Assembly (NCBI GenBank): GCA_033722295.1
Contig: JAWVZH010000088.1
Location: 1 to 13,184, forward strand
Direction: 5' to 3'
Length of the DNA: 13,184 nt
Source of the DNA: JAWVZH01 sp033722295
GTDB taxonomy: Bacteria; Bacteroidota; Bacteroidia; Chitinophagales; Saprospiraceae
Each line of letters begins with the position of its first letter. Positions within the stretch are counted from its first letter, which is position 1. The notes under the pieces were generated by a model that made no database searches, was not told where the DNA came from, and saw nothing but the letters and a program-made list of their open reading frames with translations. This document shows positions 6,672 through 13,184 of the stretch, in pieces. Made by a program: the position numbers and the translations under genes.

Positions 6672-6692
6672 TGATTCGTGCCTCCGGCACTG
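6672..6692 (+). repeat. Family-A palindrome, copy 4
   Basis: GTGCC-TCC-GGCAC (6678-6690), same stem and loop as the copy at 5974, beginning seven bases after the transposase stop codon. It overlaps the start of a second hairpin, ACTGACA/TGTCAGT (6689-6695 with 6705-6711). Either could serve as a right-end recognition structure. Confidence 0.75.
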
Positions 6693-6800
6693 ACAGACTA
6701 GAGATGTCAGTCAAAACCGGCAAAAGGTTGTGATCATCGCTATCACTCATGGATCAACGTCGTCTGACGATTATTTGCTCCTGGAAAAGTGTCATTTCCA

Positions 6801-6990
6801 GAGTCCTTTAAGGACGCCTCAGAGCTAAAAGGGACAGATAGGCCTTAACCGAGTCCCGTAGGGACGCCTTAGAGCTAAAAAGGAATAGGCCTTAATCGAG
6901 TCTTGTAAGGACGCCTCAGAGCTAAAAAGGAAGTACACGTAATAACTGAGTCCCTTCGGGACGCCTCAGAGTTTAAAGGGACGACTCAGC
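6801..6990 (+). repeat. Family-B palindrome array, right side
   Basis: Four full copies and one degenerate copy, all in the same orientation: GTCCT-TTA-AGGAC (6803-6815), GTCCC-GTA-GGGAC (6853-6865), GTCTT-GTA-AGGAC (6900-6912, with one G/T wobble), GTCCC-TTC-GGGAC (6950-6962) and a decayed GTTT/GGAC version at 6971-6982. Spacing is 50, 47 and 50 bases. Each full copy is preceded by GA and followed by a flank close to GCCTCAGAGCTAAAA (last copy GCCTCAGAGTTTAAA). Two linkers share TAGGCCTTAA. This is a BIME-like direct array. Confidence 0.82.
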
Positions 6991-7007
6991 TTTCTATTCT
7001 AATTCAC

Positions 7008-7358
7008 TTATCCCACAGCCGGTAAAAATATAAACTGCGCTCCCAGTTCGCTGATCACGAAAAAACAGAAAAAATCATCCGGGTCCTTATAAACCTCCTT
7101 GAATTCATCCAGCTTTTCAGGCCGAATAAGATTTTTGTAGGTGAATTCCTCAAGCGTCGAAGCGTGAATATCCCAATTGCTTTTAGTTTTTTCCTTATCC
7201 ACGATCTTCACACCAAGTTCGACCTCCTGTTGGTGCACAACGAAGATGGGGTAATTGGTCAGATCCTTATCGCGCATTTCCTGACTCGCCCGGCCAAGGA
7301 CCTCGCGAAAGGATTTCAACTCTTTTTCTAACTGTAGAAACTTCTTTGTCTTACTCAT
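7008..7358 (-). CDS. Small conserved hypothetical protein coupled to rlmD
   Basis: A 116-residue protein without signal peptide or membrane segment. The N-terminus is a lysine-rich amphipathic helix (KTKKFLQLEKELKSFREVLGRASQEM, 3-28), followed by PIFVVHQQEVELGVKIVD, WDIHASTLEEFTYKNLI and a hydrophobic C-terminus, FFCFFVISELGAQFIFLP. The pattern resembles a family of Bacteroidota proteins I know only as hypothetical. Its ATG overlaps the stop of the methyltransferase gene (ATGA), so it is probably translationally coupled and made in the same cell state. The short leftward gene ends at the edge of the family-B array. No function is assigned. Confidence 0.8.
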   Translation of the reverse strand: MSKTKKFLQLEKELKSFREVLGRASQEMRDKDLTNYPIFVVHQQEVELGVKIVDKEKTKSNWDIHASTLEEFTYKNLIRPEKLDEFKEVYKDPDDFFCFFVISELGAQFIFLPAVG

Positions 7359-8758
7359 GATCGCAATTTCAATAATGCCACGGCCTCGATATGATTGGTT
7401 TGAGGAAACATATCAACGGGTTGCACATATTCAACCTGATAAACCTCAGAAAGGTTTTTCAGGTCCCTTGCCTGCGTAGAAGGATTACAACTGACATAGA
7501 CGATTCTCGGTATCCTGGCCTCCTTCAAAGTTTCAACGACCACGGGATCCATACCGGCCCGGGGTGGATCAGTAACGACCACATCGGCCCGGCCATGCCG
7601 CCCGATGAAATCCCTGTCGAGCAATTTGCCTACATCACCAACATGGAAGTATGCATTTTCAAACCCGTTCAGCTCAGCATTCATCATGGCATCTTCGATG
7701 GCTTCCGGAACTTCCTCTATACCTACTACTTTTTCGCAATTACCGGCAAGGAACAGGCCTATGCTCCCCACGCCGCAATAAAGGTCGTACAAAACCTCAT
7801 CGGTTTTCAGAGCTGTAGCCTTCTTCACCTCATCGAATAATCGCTTTGCCTGGTAGGGGTTGGTCTGAAAGAAGGACTTTGGCCCTATCTTGAACTTTAC
7901 GCCATCCAGTTCTTCCGTAATGTATCCGTCCCCGGTGAGCACTTCGAAATCCAGATCATGCAGAGAGTCATTTTTTTTCGTATTCACGATCCAGATCAGG
8001 TTTTCAATATCCGGAAAACTGGCATTCATCATTCTGAGAAAATCTTTCTTCAGTTCCTCATCCTCTTTGGCGACCACCAGGATGACCATGACTTCTCCCT
8101 TGCGTGTAGTCCTGATGATGAGATTCCTCAACTGGCCTTCATGGGTGCGGTAATTGTAGAAGGCGAGTTGGTTTTCTATTGCCCACTCCTTGATGGCGTT
8201 TCTTACATGATTGGTCGGCTCTTTTTGCAAATGGCATTCCCTCAGGTCGATCACCTTGTCAAAAGCACCGGACTTGTGGAATCCCAAGCCCCGCATATCA
8301 AAGACTTCATCAGTCGATATTTCCTCAGGGGTCAACCACCGCCTGTTGGCAAAGGTGTATTCCAGTTTGTTACGATAGTAAAGCTCAGGATCGCCTTTGA
8401 TGATCGGCCGGATTTCTACATCCGGAAGTTGACCGATCCTCTTCACCGCACTGGCGACGATGTCTTCTTTTTGCCTGCATTGTTCCTCATAATCGAGATT
8501 CTGCCAACTGCATCCGCCACAGTGATCGAAATGCTCGCATACAGGCTTTACCCGGTGAGGCGATGGCTCCACGAGTTCAAGGACATGTCCGAGCTTCATT
8601 CCCTTTTTCTTCCTTCTGGGCTGGTAAGTGACGGTATCCCCGGGAACCGCGTCTTCTACCAAAACGGCCTCTCCTTCCGGAGTCTTGCCGATAGAAGTTC
8701 CCTTATGACCGAAGGCAACGATTTTAACATTCTGGATGGGTTGTCTTTTTCTACCCAA
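7355..8758 (-). CDS. rlmD: 23S rRNA (uracil-5-)-methyltransferase, RlmD/RumA type
   Basis: SAM-dependent enzyme that methylates C5 of a uridine in 23S rRNA (U1939 for E. coli RlmD). The 467 residues include an N-terminal TRAM domain (VKIVAFGHKGTSIGKTPEGEAVLVEDAVPGD, about 11-41), four iron-sulfur cysteines (Cys74, Cys80, Cys83 in CEHFDHCGGC and Cys175 in DLRECHL), the SAM loop DLYCGVGSIGLFLA, DPPRAGMDP, the nucleophile Cys424 in VYVSCNPSTQARDL and the general base Glu458 in QTNHIEAVALL. All catalytic parts are present. The related RlmCD enzymes methylate two positions and tRNA TrmA lacks the cluster; the cluster plus TRAM favour RlmD or RlmCD. It starts five bases after the upstream OmpA-family gene and overlaps the downstream small gene, so all three probably share one message. 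Confidence 0.92.
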   Translation of the reverse strand: MGRKRQPIQNVKIVAFGHKGTSIGKTPEGEAVLVEDAVPGDTVTYQPRRKKKGMKLGHVLELVEPSPHRVKPVCEHFDHCGGCSWQNLDYEEQCRQKEDIVASAVKRIGQLPDVEIRPIIKGDPELYYRNKLEYTFANRRWLTPEEISTDEVFDMRGLGFHKSGAFDKVIDLRECHLQKEPTNHVRNAIKEWAIENQLAFYNYRTHEGQLRNLIIRTTRKGEVMVILVVAKEDEELKKDFLRMMNASFPDIENLIWIVNTKKNDSLHDLDFEVLTGDGYITEELDGVKFKIGPKSFFQTNPYQAKRLFDEVKKATALKTDEVLYDLYCGVGSIGLFLAGNCEKVVGIEEVPEAIEDAMMNAELNGFENAYFHVGDVGKLLDRDFIGRHGRADVVVTDPPRAGMDPVVVETLKEARIPRIVYVSCNPSTQARDLKNLSEVYQVEYVQPVDMFPQTNHIEAVALLKLRS

Positions 8759-8763
8759 TGATA

Positions 8764-10731
8764 TTATGGTTTGATTATGATGAATTCCGTACGCCGATTG
8801 AGCCGTCGTCCTTCCTCAGTATCGTTATCAGCAATAGGACGGGATTCTCCGAAACCCTTCACTTTAATACGCGATTCTGAAATCCCTTTATCCACGAGGA
8901 CCGACTTGACACTCCGGGCTCTCGAAAGGGATAATTCCTGATTGTCCTCAGGCGTTCCGACGTTGTCCGTATGACCGCGAATCTCAATAAAAATCTCCGG
9001 ATTTTCATTCAACAGCTTGTAGAGATAGTCGATCTCCGAATAAGAATGTGCTTCCAGTTCTGCAGAACCGGTTTTGAAAAGGATGTTTTTTAGAACAACA
9101 GGCTCTTCTTCGGTATCCCCGGGCTTCCAGAGTTCTACATCGTAGACGAATGGATCATCAAGAGTATATATACCTTCCAGTTCGATGCGCTCGCTGAAAA
9201 AAGCGTATCCGTCATGGGATACACGCACGCTGTAGTCGTGATCGAGTGGCAGCACTACCAGCATTTCGCCTTCCTCGTCGGCGATGCCGTGAAAGTTGAC
9301 CTTTCCAGATTTAGCATCTATGACTTCTATATGGGCCTCCAGGGGGTCGCCTGTTTTTCGGTCTGATATATCAAACACAACGAAGGTGGAAGGGTTGGGG
9401 CGTATCTTTTTTGGGACCGTAAACTCGTAGATATCCGTTTCACTGTGGGCCAGTTCACCCTTTCTCAGCTCTTTCTCATGGTGTCGGTCAGAGGTGATAT
9501 AGCCTTTTTCACCCAGGATGTCGATGCTTAATGTGCCATCGTGAAATTTCGTATTGATAGGATATCCCAGATTTTCAGGTGTCGTCCAGGCCGTATCCGA
9601 GATCCTTGTGCTCTTGAAAACATCAAAATCACCCATGCCGATGTGCTTGTTGCTCATGAAGTACAGTGTGCTGCCATCGAAATGAATAAAGGGTGCTTTT
9701 TCATCGCCGGAGGTATTAATGTCCGGACCCAGATTGCGCGGTATAGACCATCGGCCACTGGGCAATCGTCGGGTGACCCAGAGGTCCTTCTTGCCAATAG
9801 TTCCCTGCCGGTTACTGGCAAAATATAGTGTTCTGCCGTTGTCCGCAAGTGTGGGTTGAGAGTCCCAGGCAGCCGAATTGACATGCTGGCCAAGATTGCG
9901 GGGTGGGATCCATCGTCCATCAAAGATCCGCGTGTAGTAAAGGTCACAACTACCATAGCCATCCGATCGCTCGCAAGAGGTGAAGACGATCAGCTTTCCA
10001 TCCGCTGAAATGGCATGCGCGCCAGACTCCATATACTGGTTGATAATGTCCATGGACTCTGCCTCCTGCCATTTGCCATTCTCATATTTGGAGCGGTAGA
10101 GGAACTCATATTTACCGACACGCCGCGTAAACAGCATGATCTTGCCATCAGCGGTGAGTGACGGTAGATATTCATTAGCTTCGGTATTGATGGCATCGCC
10201 AACCGAGACAGGGTTAAATGTCAATGGATTGGCCACGGCCTTCGCTGAAAAAAGGCTGCGCTCGTATAATCTCTTCGCTTTTTGTAGAAACCTTTCATCC
10301 TCATCGTCGTATTTGAGGAATTGCTCAAAGTTCTGGGCCGCCTGTTCGAACTTATCCAGTTTCCACTGGATCATGCCCGTGGTAAAATAGACCTTGGGCG
10401 GAAATTCTTCATCTCCGGCAAGCACCTTGAGAAAGTCTTTTTCAGCTTGTTGATAGTCTTTCAGATTATATCGCACCGATCCCCGCATGATCCTTGCCGC
10501 CGTGAAGTCCTCTGACCTTTTCAATGCCTTTGAAAAATGATCTATCGCCTCCATGGCCTCGCGTTCTTTGAGCGATGACAGGCCTTTTTCGTAAAACTTG
10601 ACGGCCTTTTTGTCCATGTCCTCAGGAATGGCCAGATTCTGTGAAAAACCACAGGAGACGCCGTACAAGATCAATAGAAAGGCCATGAGAGAACTGCGCA
10701 TATTCGGTGCTTTATTCAGTACAACGCGCAT
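8764..10731 (-). CDS. OmpA-family protein with TPR and PD40 propeller, PorE-like
   Basis: A 655-residue envelope protein. A signal peptide covers about residues 11-31 (MRSSLMAFLLILYGVSCGFSQ), so the ATG at codon 11 (10699-10701) is a plausible alternative start. Domains in order: TPR repeats (about 40-145), a PD40/WD40-like propeller (about 185-420) with units such as PSLTADGKIMLFTRR, PTLADNGRTLYFASNR and DGSTLYFMSN, a carboxypeptidase-regulatory-like beta domain (about 455-540, FVVFDISDRKTGDPLEAHIEV), and a C-terminal OmpA domain (about 545-655) with GHTDNVG and LSLSRARSV. Asp589 and Arg604 are the likely peptidoglycan-binding pair. This order matches PorE of the type IX secretion system, which anchors the complex to peptidoglycan. 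Bacteroidota carry several paralogues of this design, so the exact role is not certain. It is the first gene of an operon with rlmD. Confidence 0.85.
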   Translation of the reverse strand: MRVVLNKAPNMRSSLMAFLLILYGVSCGFSQNLAIPEDMDKKAVKFYEKGLSSLKEREAMEAIDHFSKALKRSEDFTAARIMRGSVRYNLKDYQQAEKDFLKVLAGDEEFPPKVYFTTGMIQWKLDKFEQAAQNFEQFLKYDDEDERFLQKAKRLYERSLFSAKAVANPLTFNPVSVGDAINTEANEYLPSLTADGKIMLFTRRVGKYEFLYRSKYENGKWQEAESMDIINQYMESGAHAISADGKLIVFTSCERSDGYGSCDLYYTRIFDGRWIPPRNLGQHVNSAAWDSQPTLADNGRTLYFASNRQGTIGKKDLWVTRRLPSGRWSIPRNLGPDINTSGDEKAPFIHFDGSTLYFMSNKHIGMGDFDVFKSTRISDTAWTTPENLGYPINTKFHDGTLSIDILGEKGYITSDRHHEKELRKGELAHSETDIYEFTVPKKIRPNPSTFVVFDISDRKTGDPLEAHIEVIDAKSGKVNFHGIADEEGEMLVVLPLDHDYSVRVSHDGYAFFSERIELEGIYTLDDPFVYDVELWKPGDTEEEPVVLKNILFKTGSAELEAHSYSEIDYLYKLLNENPEIFIEIRGHTDNVGTPEDNQELSLSRARSVKSVLVDKGISESRIKVKGFGESRPIADNDTEEGRRLNRRTEFIIIKP

Positions 10732-10778
10732 GGCGTCAGTTTTGGTCTTAAATAAAGTTAAAGCCTGGTATGGAAATG

Positions 10779-11798
10779 TTAATTCGATTCTGTGGCCAGT
10801 AGTTCATTGGCCCTTGGTTCTCCCAATGCCGCGGCTTCCTCCCAGTCCTTGATGTAGCTCTTTTCGCCGAGTTTTTGCTTGACCAGGCCGCGGTCTGTCA
10901 GCATAGCCCTGCGCTGATCTTCCTGTTGCTTGGGAATAGAATCCAGCGATTCTTCGATGAAGTCCAGTGCTTTTTGTTCCTCTCCCGTTTGAATAAGGCA
11001 CTTGACGTACATCGTATTCACGTGGGTCGTGTATTTGAAGTTGGGATCGTCAGACGCAAATTTTCTTCTGATGAGAAGTTTACACTCTTTGAGCGCTTCC
11101 TCCCATCTTTCCAGTTGGATCAGGCACTCTACTTTCATCCGGCGCACCTTCCAGAATATGCTCTGGACGGCGAGTAGATTTTTAAGGGCCTTGCTGAAAT
11201 CCTCCACAGCCTCTTCCCACTTCTCTTCCTTCATGTTGAGCCAACCTCGTCCGTAATAAGCCATCGCATTCCTGTTGTCCAGCCTTATACTTTTGTCAAA
11301 GTCGTATCTCGCATCTTCCGGACGCTCGAGCATGATATTGGTATAGCCTCGTCTTTCGTAGGCCTGAGAATGCTTGTCGTACTTGCTTATTGCCTTGGTG
11401 AGCAGATCATAGGCTTCCTCTTCCTTGCCTTCGTTCTTTAAAAGGTCGCGCCCCGATTGGTAGGCCGTAATGACACTTTTGTCTCCGTGTGGTTCAAACA
11501 ATTCATACTCGAGGATCTTGCCGCTCTCGACCATCCACGCTTCGATCTGTCCTGACAGGGCAAACTGGCGGATGTAGTCAAACAACTCATTGGTGTTCTT
11601 CCAGACTTTTTCTGTGATATTACTGACTGTCCGGGGGATATCCAGACTGTTGGAGTTCTCATCGAAAACGTCCTCTACCTTGAAAACTACCTCGTTCTTG
11701 AAGAATACTTCCGCCCTTTGTTCAAATTGGCGGTAAGCAATGTCAAAACTTGAGGCACTTCCAAAATCAAGACGGCCCTGAAAAATACATTTATGCAT
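10779..11798 (-). CDS. Cytoplasmic tetratricopeptide-repeat protein
   Basis: A 339-residue protein without a signal peptide. The first 100 or so residues (for example FDIAYRQFEQRAEVFFKNEVVFKVEDVF and VSNITEKVWKNTNELFDYIRQFALSGQIEAWMV) match no domain I recognise. From about 108 to 335 it is built of TPR-type helix pairs: YQSGRDLLKNEGKEEEAYDL, AYERRGYTNIMLERPEDARYDFDKSI, AYYGRGWLNMKEEKWEEAVEDFSKAL, KVECLIQLERWEEALKECKLL, KCLIQTGEEQKALDFIEESL, and a last one ending WEEAAALGEPRANELL. TPRs bind protein partners; none is identified. It is 47 bases upstream of the PorE-like gene in the same direction, so read-through is possible. ATG at 11796-11798 starts with MHKCIF. Confidence 0.85.
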   Translation of the reverse strand: MHKCIFQGRLDFGSASSFDIAYRQFEQRAEVFFKNEVVFKVEDVFDENSNSLDIPRTVSNITEKVWKNTNELFDYIRQFALSGQIEAWMVESGKILEYELFEPHGDKSVITAYQSGRDLLKNEGKEEEAYDLLTKAISKYDKHSQAYERRGYTNIMLERPEDARYDFDKSIRLDNRNAMAYYGRGWLNMKEEKWEEAVEDFSKALKNLLAVQSIFWKVRRMKVECLIQLERWEEALKECKLLIRRKFASDDPNFKYTTHVNTMYVKCLIQTGEEQKALDFIEESLDSIPKQQEDQRRAMLTDRGLVKQKLGEKSYIKDWEEAAALGEPRANELLATESN

Positions 11799-11946
11799 AA
11801 GGACAATAGGTTCGTACTACCAGCGATGTCCCTTACTTACAGCAAAAGTCATTCCTGAAACATCGGACTCACTAAGATACGGAAAGTCAGGTGGTTTTTA
11901 TGTCATAAAATAAAATTTTGTCCTCTGAGGGGTTCAATACTTGGTC

Positions 11947-12975
11947 TTAAGCCCACACCGAACACCCTTCAGAACAGTTAGAGCAAATGTCGATGTGTTG
12001 CCGTCCTGCCATGATGCGGTCTCTGAATGCTTGCGCTTCATGGCCATTCCACACCTGGTCCATGGCGTTTTCCTTCAGGTCTCCGAAAACGTGATCTGCA
12101 TCCTTGTCGAAGCAGCAGGGGACCAGGAGACCATCCCAGGTGATCACGCCAGAATGCCACAGCTTCCAGCATTCATTGGAGAGTGGATTTTTAGGCGAAA
12201 AAGTCCCGTCCTCATTCCGTTTGTATCTCGAAAATCTTGTCTGTTGAGGCATCAGGTCGTGCCCGTTCTGGTAATCGTAGAGCTGGGCGGTTTTCAGCTT
12301 GACCTCGTCAACCCCGATCTCCCTGGCTATCTCATACACATCATCTATCTCCTCTTCGTTAGGACGCACCACGAGCATCTGGAAAATGACGTAAGGATGG
12401 CGCACTCCGAGGCGCTGTTTCATCCTGATCAGTCGTTCGGCACCTTCGAGGACAGTCTGCAGTGTACCTTCCCGCCGGTATTGCTCGTAAGTATCCTGCT
12501 TGGCGCCATCTATGGAGATGATCAGTCTGTCCAGTCCACTTTGGATGGTTTTACGGCAATTCTCCTTCGAAAGAAAGTGTCCGTTGGTAGAGGTCATGGT
12601 GTAGATCCCACTTTCGTGGGCATGATGGACCATATCCAGAAAATCAGGATTGATGTAAGGCTCGCCCTGGAAGTAAAAAGTGAGATTGATGAGATGGTCC
12701 TTCACCTGATGGACAGTCCTCCTGAAGAGATCGGCTTTGAGGTTGCCCGTATTGCGGGTGAAGGAGCGAAGTCCGCTGGGACATTCCGGGCATCGCAGGT
12801 TGCACGCGGTGGTCGGTTCTATCGACAGGGAGACCGGCCGCCCCCAATGAATCGCCTTCCCCGTCCAGCGGCTCACCTGAAAGGATGAGAAGACCAGGAT
12901 CCAGTTCCACAGCTTTCTCAGCGAAAGCTTTCGAAAGAACCGGAAAGCATCCGATAGTTTTGAGCGCGCGACCAT
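11947..12975 (-). CDS. Radical SAM/SPASM domain protein
   Basis: An iron-sulfur enzyme of the radical SAM superfamily. With the start chosen here (ATG at 12973-12975, 342 residues, MVARSKLSDAFRF), the CxxxCxxC triad in TTACNLRCPECPSG is Cys58, Cys62, Cys65. The C-terminal SPASM-like region has Cys269, then GLLVPCC (Cys287, Cys288) in the CX9-15GX4C pattern, and Cys331, Cys334, Cys338 in CSNCSEGC, so at least one auxiliary cluster is likely. GTG at 13044 would add 23 residues, but that codon lies in 7-bp repeat DNA and the added residues look non-coding. SPASM enzymes modify peptides, cofactors or sugars; no precursor peptide or partner is seen here, so the substrate is unknown. A TACATTTA box three bases before the ATG could be a -7 element. 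Confidence 0.88.
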   Translation of the reverse strand: MVARSKLSDAFRFFRKLSLRKLWNWILVFSSFQVSRWTGKAIHWGRPVSLSIEPTTACNLRCPECPSGLRSFTRNTGNLKADLFRRTVHQVKDHLINLTFYFQGEPYINPDFLDMVHHAHESGIYTMTSTNGHFLSKENCRKTIQSGLDRLIISIDGAKQDTYEQYRREGTLQTVLEGAERLIRMKQRLGVRHPYVIFQMLVVRPNEEEIDDVYEIAREIGVDEVKLKTAQLYDYQNGHDLMPQQTRFSRYKRNEDGTFSPKNPLSNECWKLWHSGVITWDGLLVPCCFDKDADHVFGDLKENAMDQVWNGHEAQAFRDRIMAGRQHIDICSNCSEGCSVWA

Positions 12976-13034
12976 ATCATAAATGTAAGTGAAATGTGGA
13001 TTTTGGCTATTCACCCCGAAGTCGGGCATAGATC

Positions 13035-13055
13035 TACTTCGCACTTTGTACTTCA
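13035..13055. repeat. 7-bp-periodic repeat, three words
   Basis: TACTTCG (13035), CACTTTG (13042) and TACTTCA (13049) are three consecutive variant 7-base words. The next word, GAATTCT at 13056, recurs at 13141. This marks the DNA upstream of the radical SAM gene as intergenic and argues against a start at 13044. Confidence 0.6.
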
Positions 13056-13112
13056 GAATTCTTGTGAGTACTTCGGGGCTGGCTACCCGTCATCTGTTAC
13101 ACGAAAGAATGA

Positions 13113-13182
13113 GATTATTGATTATCGATTATTGTTTACTGAATTCTATGGTAGAATTAAATTTACCTTATACTGGCTACTG
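13113..13182. repeat. 7-bp-periodic repeat running to the window edge
   Basis: GATTATT (13113), GATTATC (13120) and GATTATT (13127) are followed in the same register by more divergent words such as GTTTACT (13134) and GAATTCT (13141), and the last two words TATACTG and GCTACTG (13169, 13176) resemble each other. GATTATT is the same word as in the array at 5766. The middle words (13148-13168) are not clearly related. Confidence 0.55.
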
Positions 13183-13184
13183 GC

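Larger units (their letters stand above)
5968..6990. mobile_element. RAYT/REP-like module (transposase plus flanking palindromes)
   Basis: The transposase with family-B palindromes on both sides and family-A copies immediately before and after. The outer limits are not defined: no target duplication is expected for this family and no empty site is available for comparison. It may be one IS200-like element inserted in an existing repeat array, or a domesticated RAYT with its own repeats. Confidence 0.5.
6671..7007. other. Non-coding stretch downstream of the transposase
   Basis: No gene is seen. It holds the fourth family-A palindrome, hairpins ACTGACA/TGTCAGT (6689-6711) and CTGGAAA/TTTCCAG (6781-6801, seven-base loop), then the family-B array. 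It separates convergent genes; the array hairpins just past 7008 could help end the leftward operon. Confidence 0.7.

Noticed and set aside
6801..6990. CRISPR array: repeats of about 30 bases with linkers of about 17-22 bases
   Set aside because: Repeats vary at many positions, the stems change in a paired manner, two linkers share sequence, the linkers are too short and no cas gene is near. It fits a REP/BIME-type array.
7958..8761. Long + strand open frame opposite rlmD
   Set aside because: The opposite strand encodes a full methyltransferase with all catalytic residues; this frame has no motif.
11941..12888. Long + strand open frame opposite the radical SAM gene
   Set aside because: It is antisense to a gene with clear CxxxCxxC and SPASM motifs, and its translation shows no recognisable domain.
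12976..13044. Longer radical SAM start at GTG 13044
   Set aside because: The GTG lies in a run of 7-base words, the added 23 residues show no conserved feature, and the ATG at 12975 fits the usual distance to the radical SAM motif.

Overview
The window looks like a piece of a Bacteroidota chromosome, perhaps from the Saprospiria/Lewinella side of the phylum (the finer placement is inference). The support is a PorE-type OmpA/TPR/PD40 protein, lipoproteins with a Cys straight after a short hydrophobic leader, a TATCTTTG -7 box of the Bacteroidota kind, A/T-rich starts without Shine-Dalgarno sequences, and intergenic DNA built from short palindromes and 7-bp words.

Layout. 1-781 (+): 3' part of a XerC/XerD tyrosine recombinase, cut by the window edge. 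799-833: two hairpins between convergent genes. 872-2061 (-): a small Hpt-like protein overlapping rfbA (dTDP-glucose synthesis) by 4 bp. 2243-5714 (+): a tight three-gene cluster encoding an unknown lipoprotein, a secreted alpha/beta hydrolase and a PQQ-propeller lipoprotein. 5715-7007: a repeat-rich, gene-poor stretch around a single-domain IS200-type Y1 transposase (6209-6670), with two palindrome families and a block of 7-bp-periodic DNA. 7008-10731 (-): an apparent operon of OmpA/TPR/PD40 protein, RlmD-type 23S rRNA m5U methyltransferase and a small conserved protein. 10779-11798 (-): a cytoplasmic TPR protein. 11947-12975 (-): a radical SAM/SPASM protein. 13035-13184: more 7-bp-periodic DNA running out of the window.

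The strongest unusual system is the transposase with its palindromes. At least six copies of a GTCCY-loop-RGGAC hairpin, each followed by a conserved flank near GCCTCAGAGCTAAAA, lie on both sides of the gene, all in one orientation and mostly 47-50 bp apart. Bases on the two sides of the stem change together between copies. A second family (GTRCC-loop-GGCAC) has three copies upstream and one starting just after the stop codon. This is the organisation expected of a RAYT/REP (BIME-like) system, here in Bacteroidota.

Second in interest are the intergenic stretches that keep an exact 7-bp word length over tens of bases while the word itself drifts, and the uncharacterised lipoprotein-hydrolase-propeller cluster, which probably acts at the cell envelope. 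No tRNA, rRNA, riboswitch or CRISPR array was recognised.
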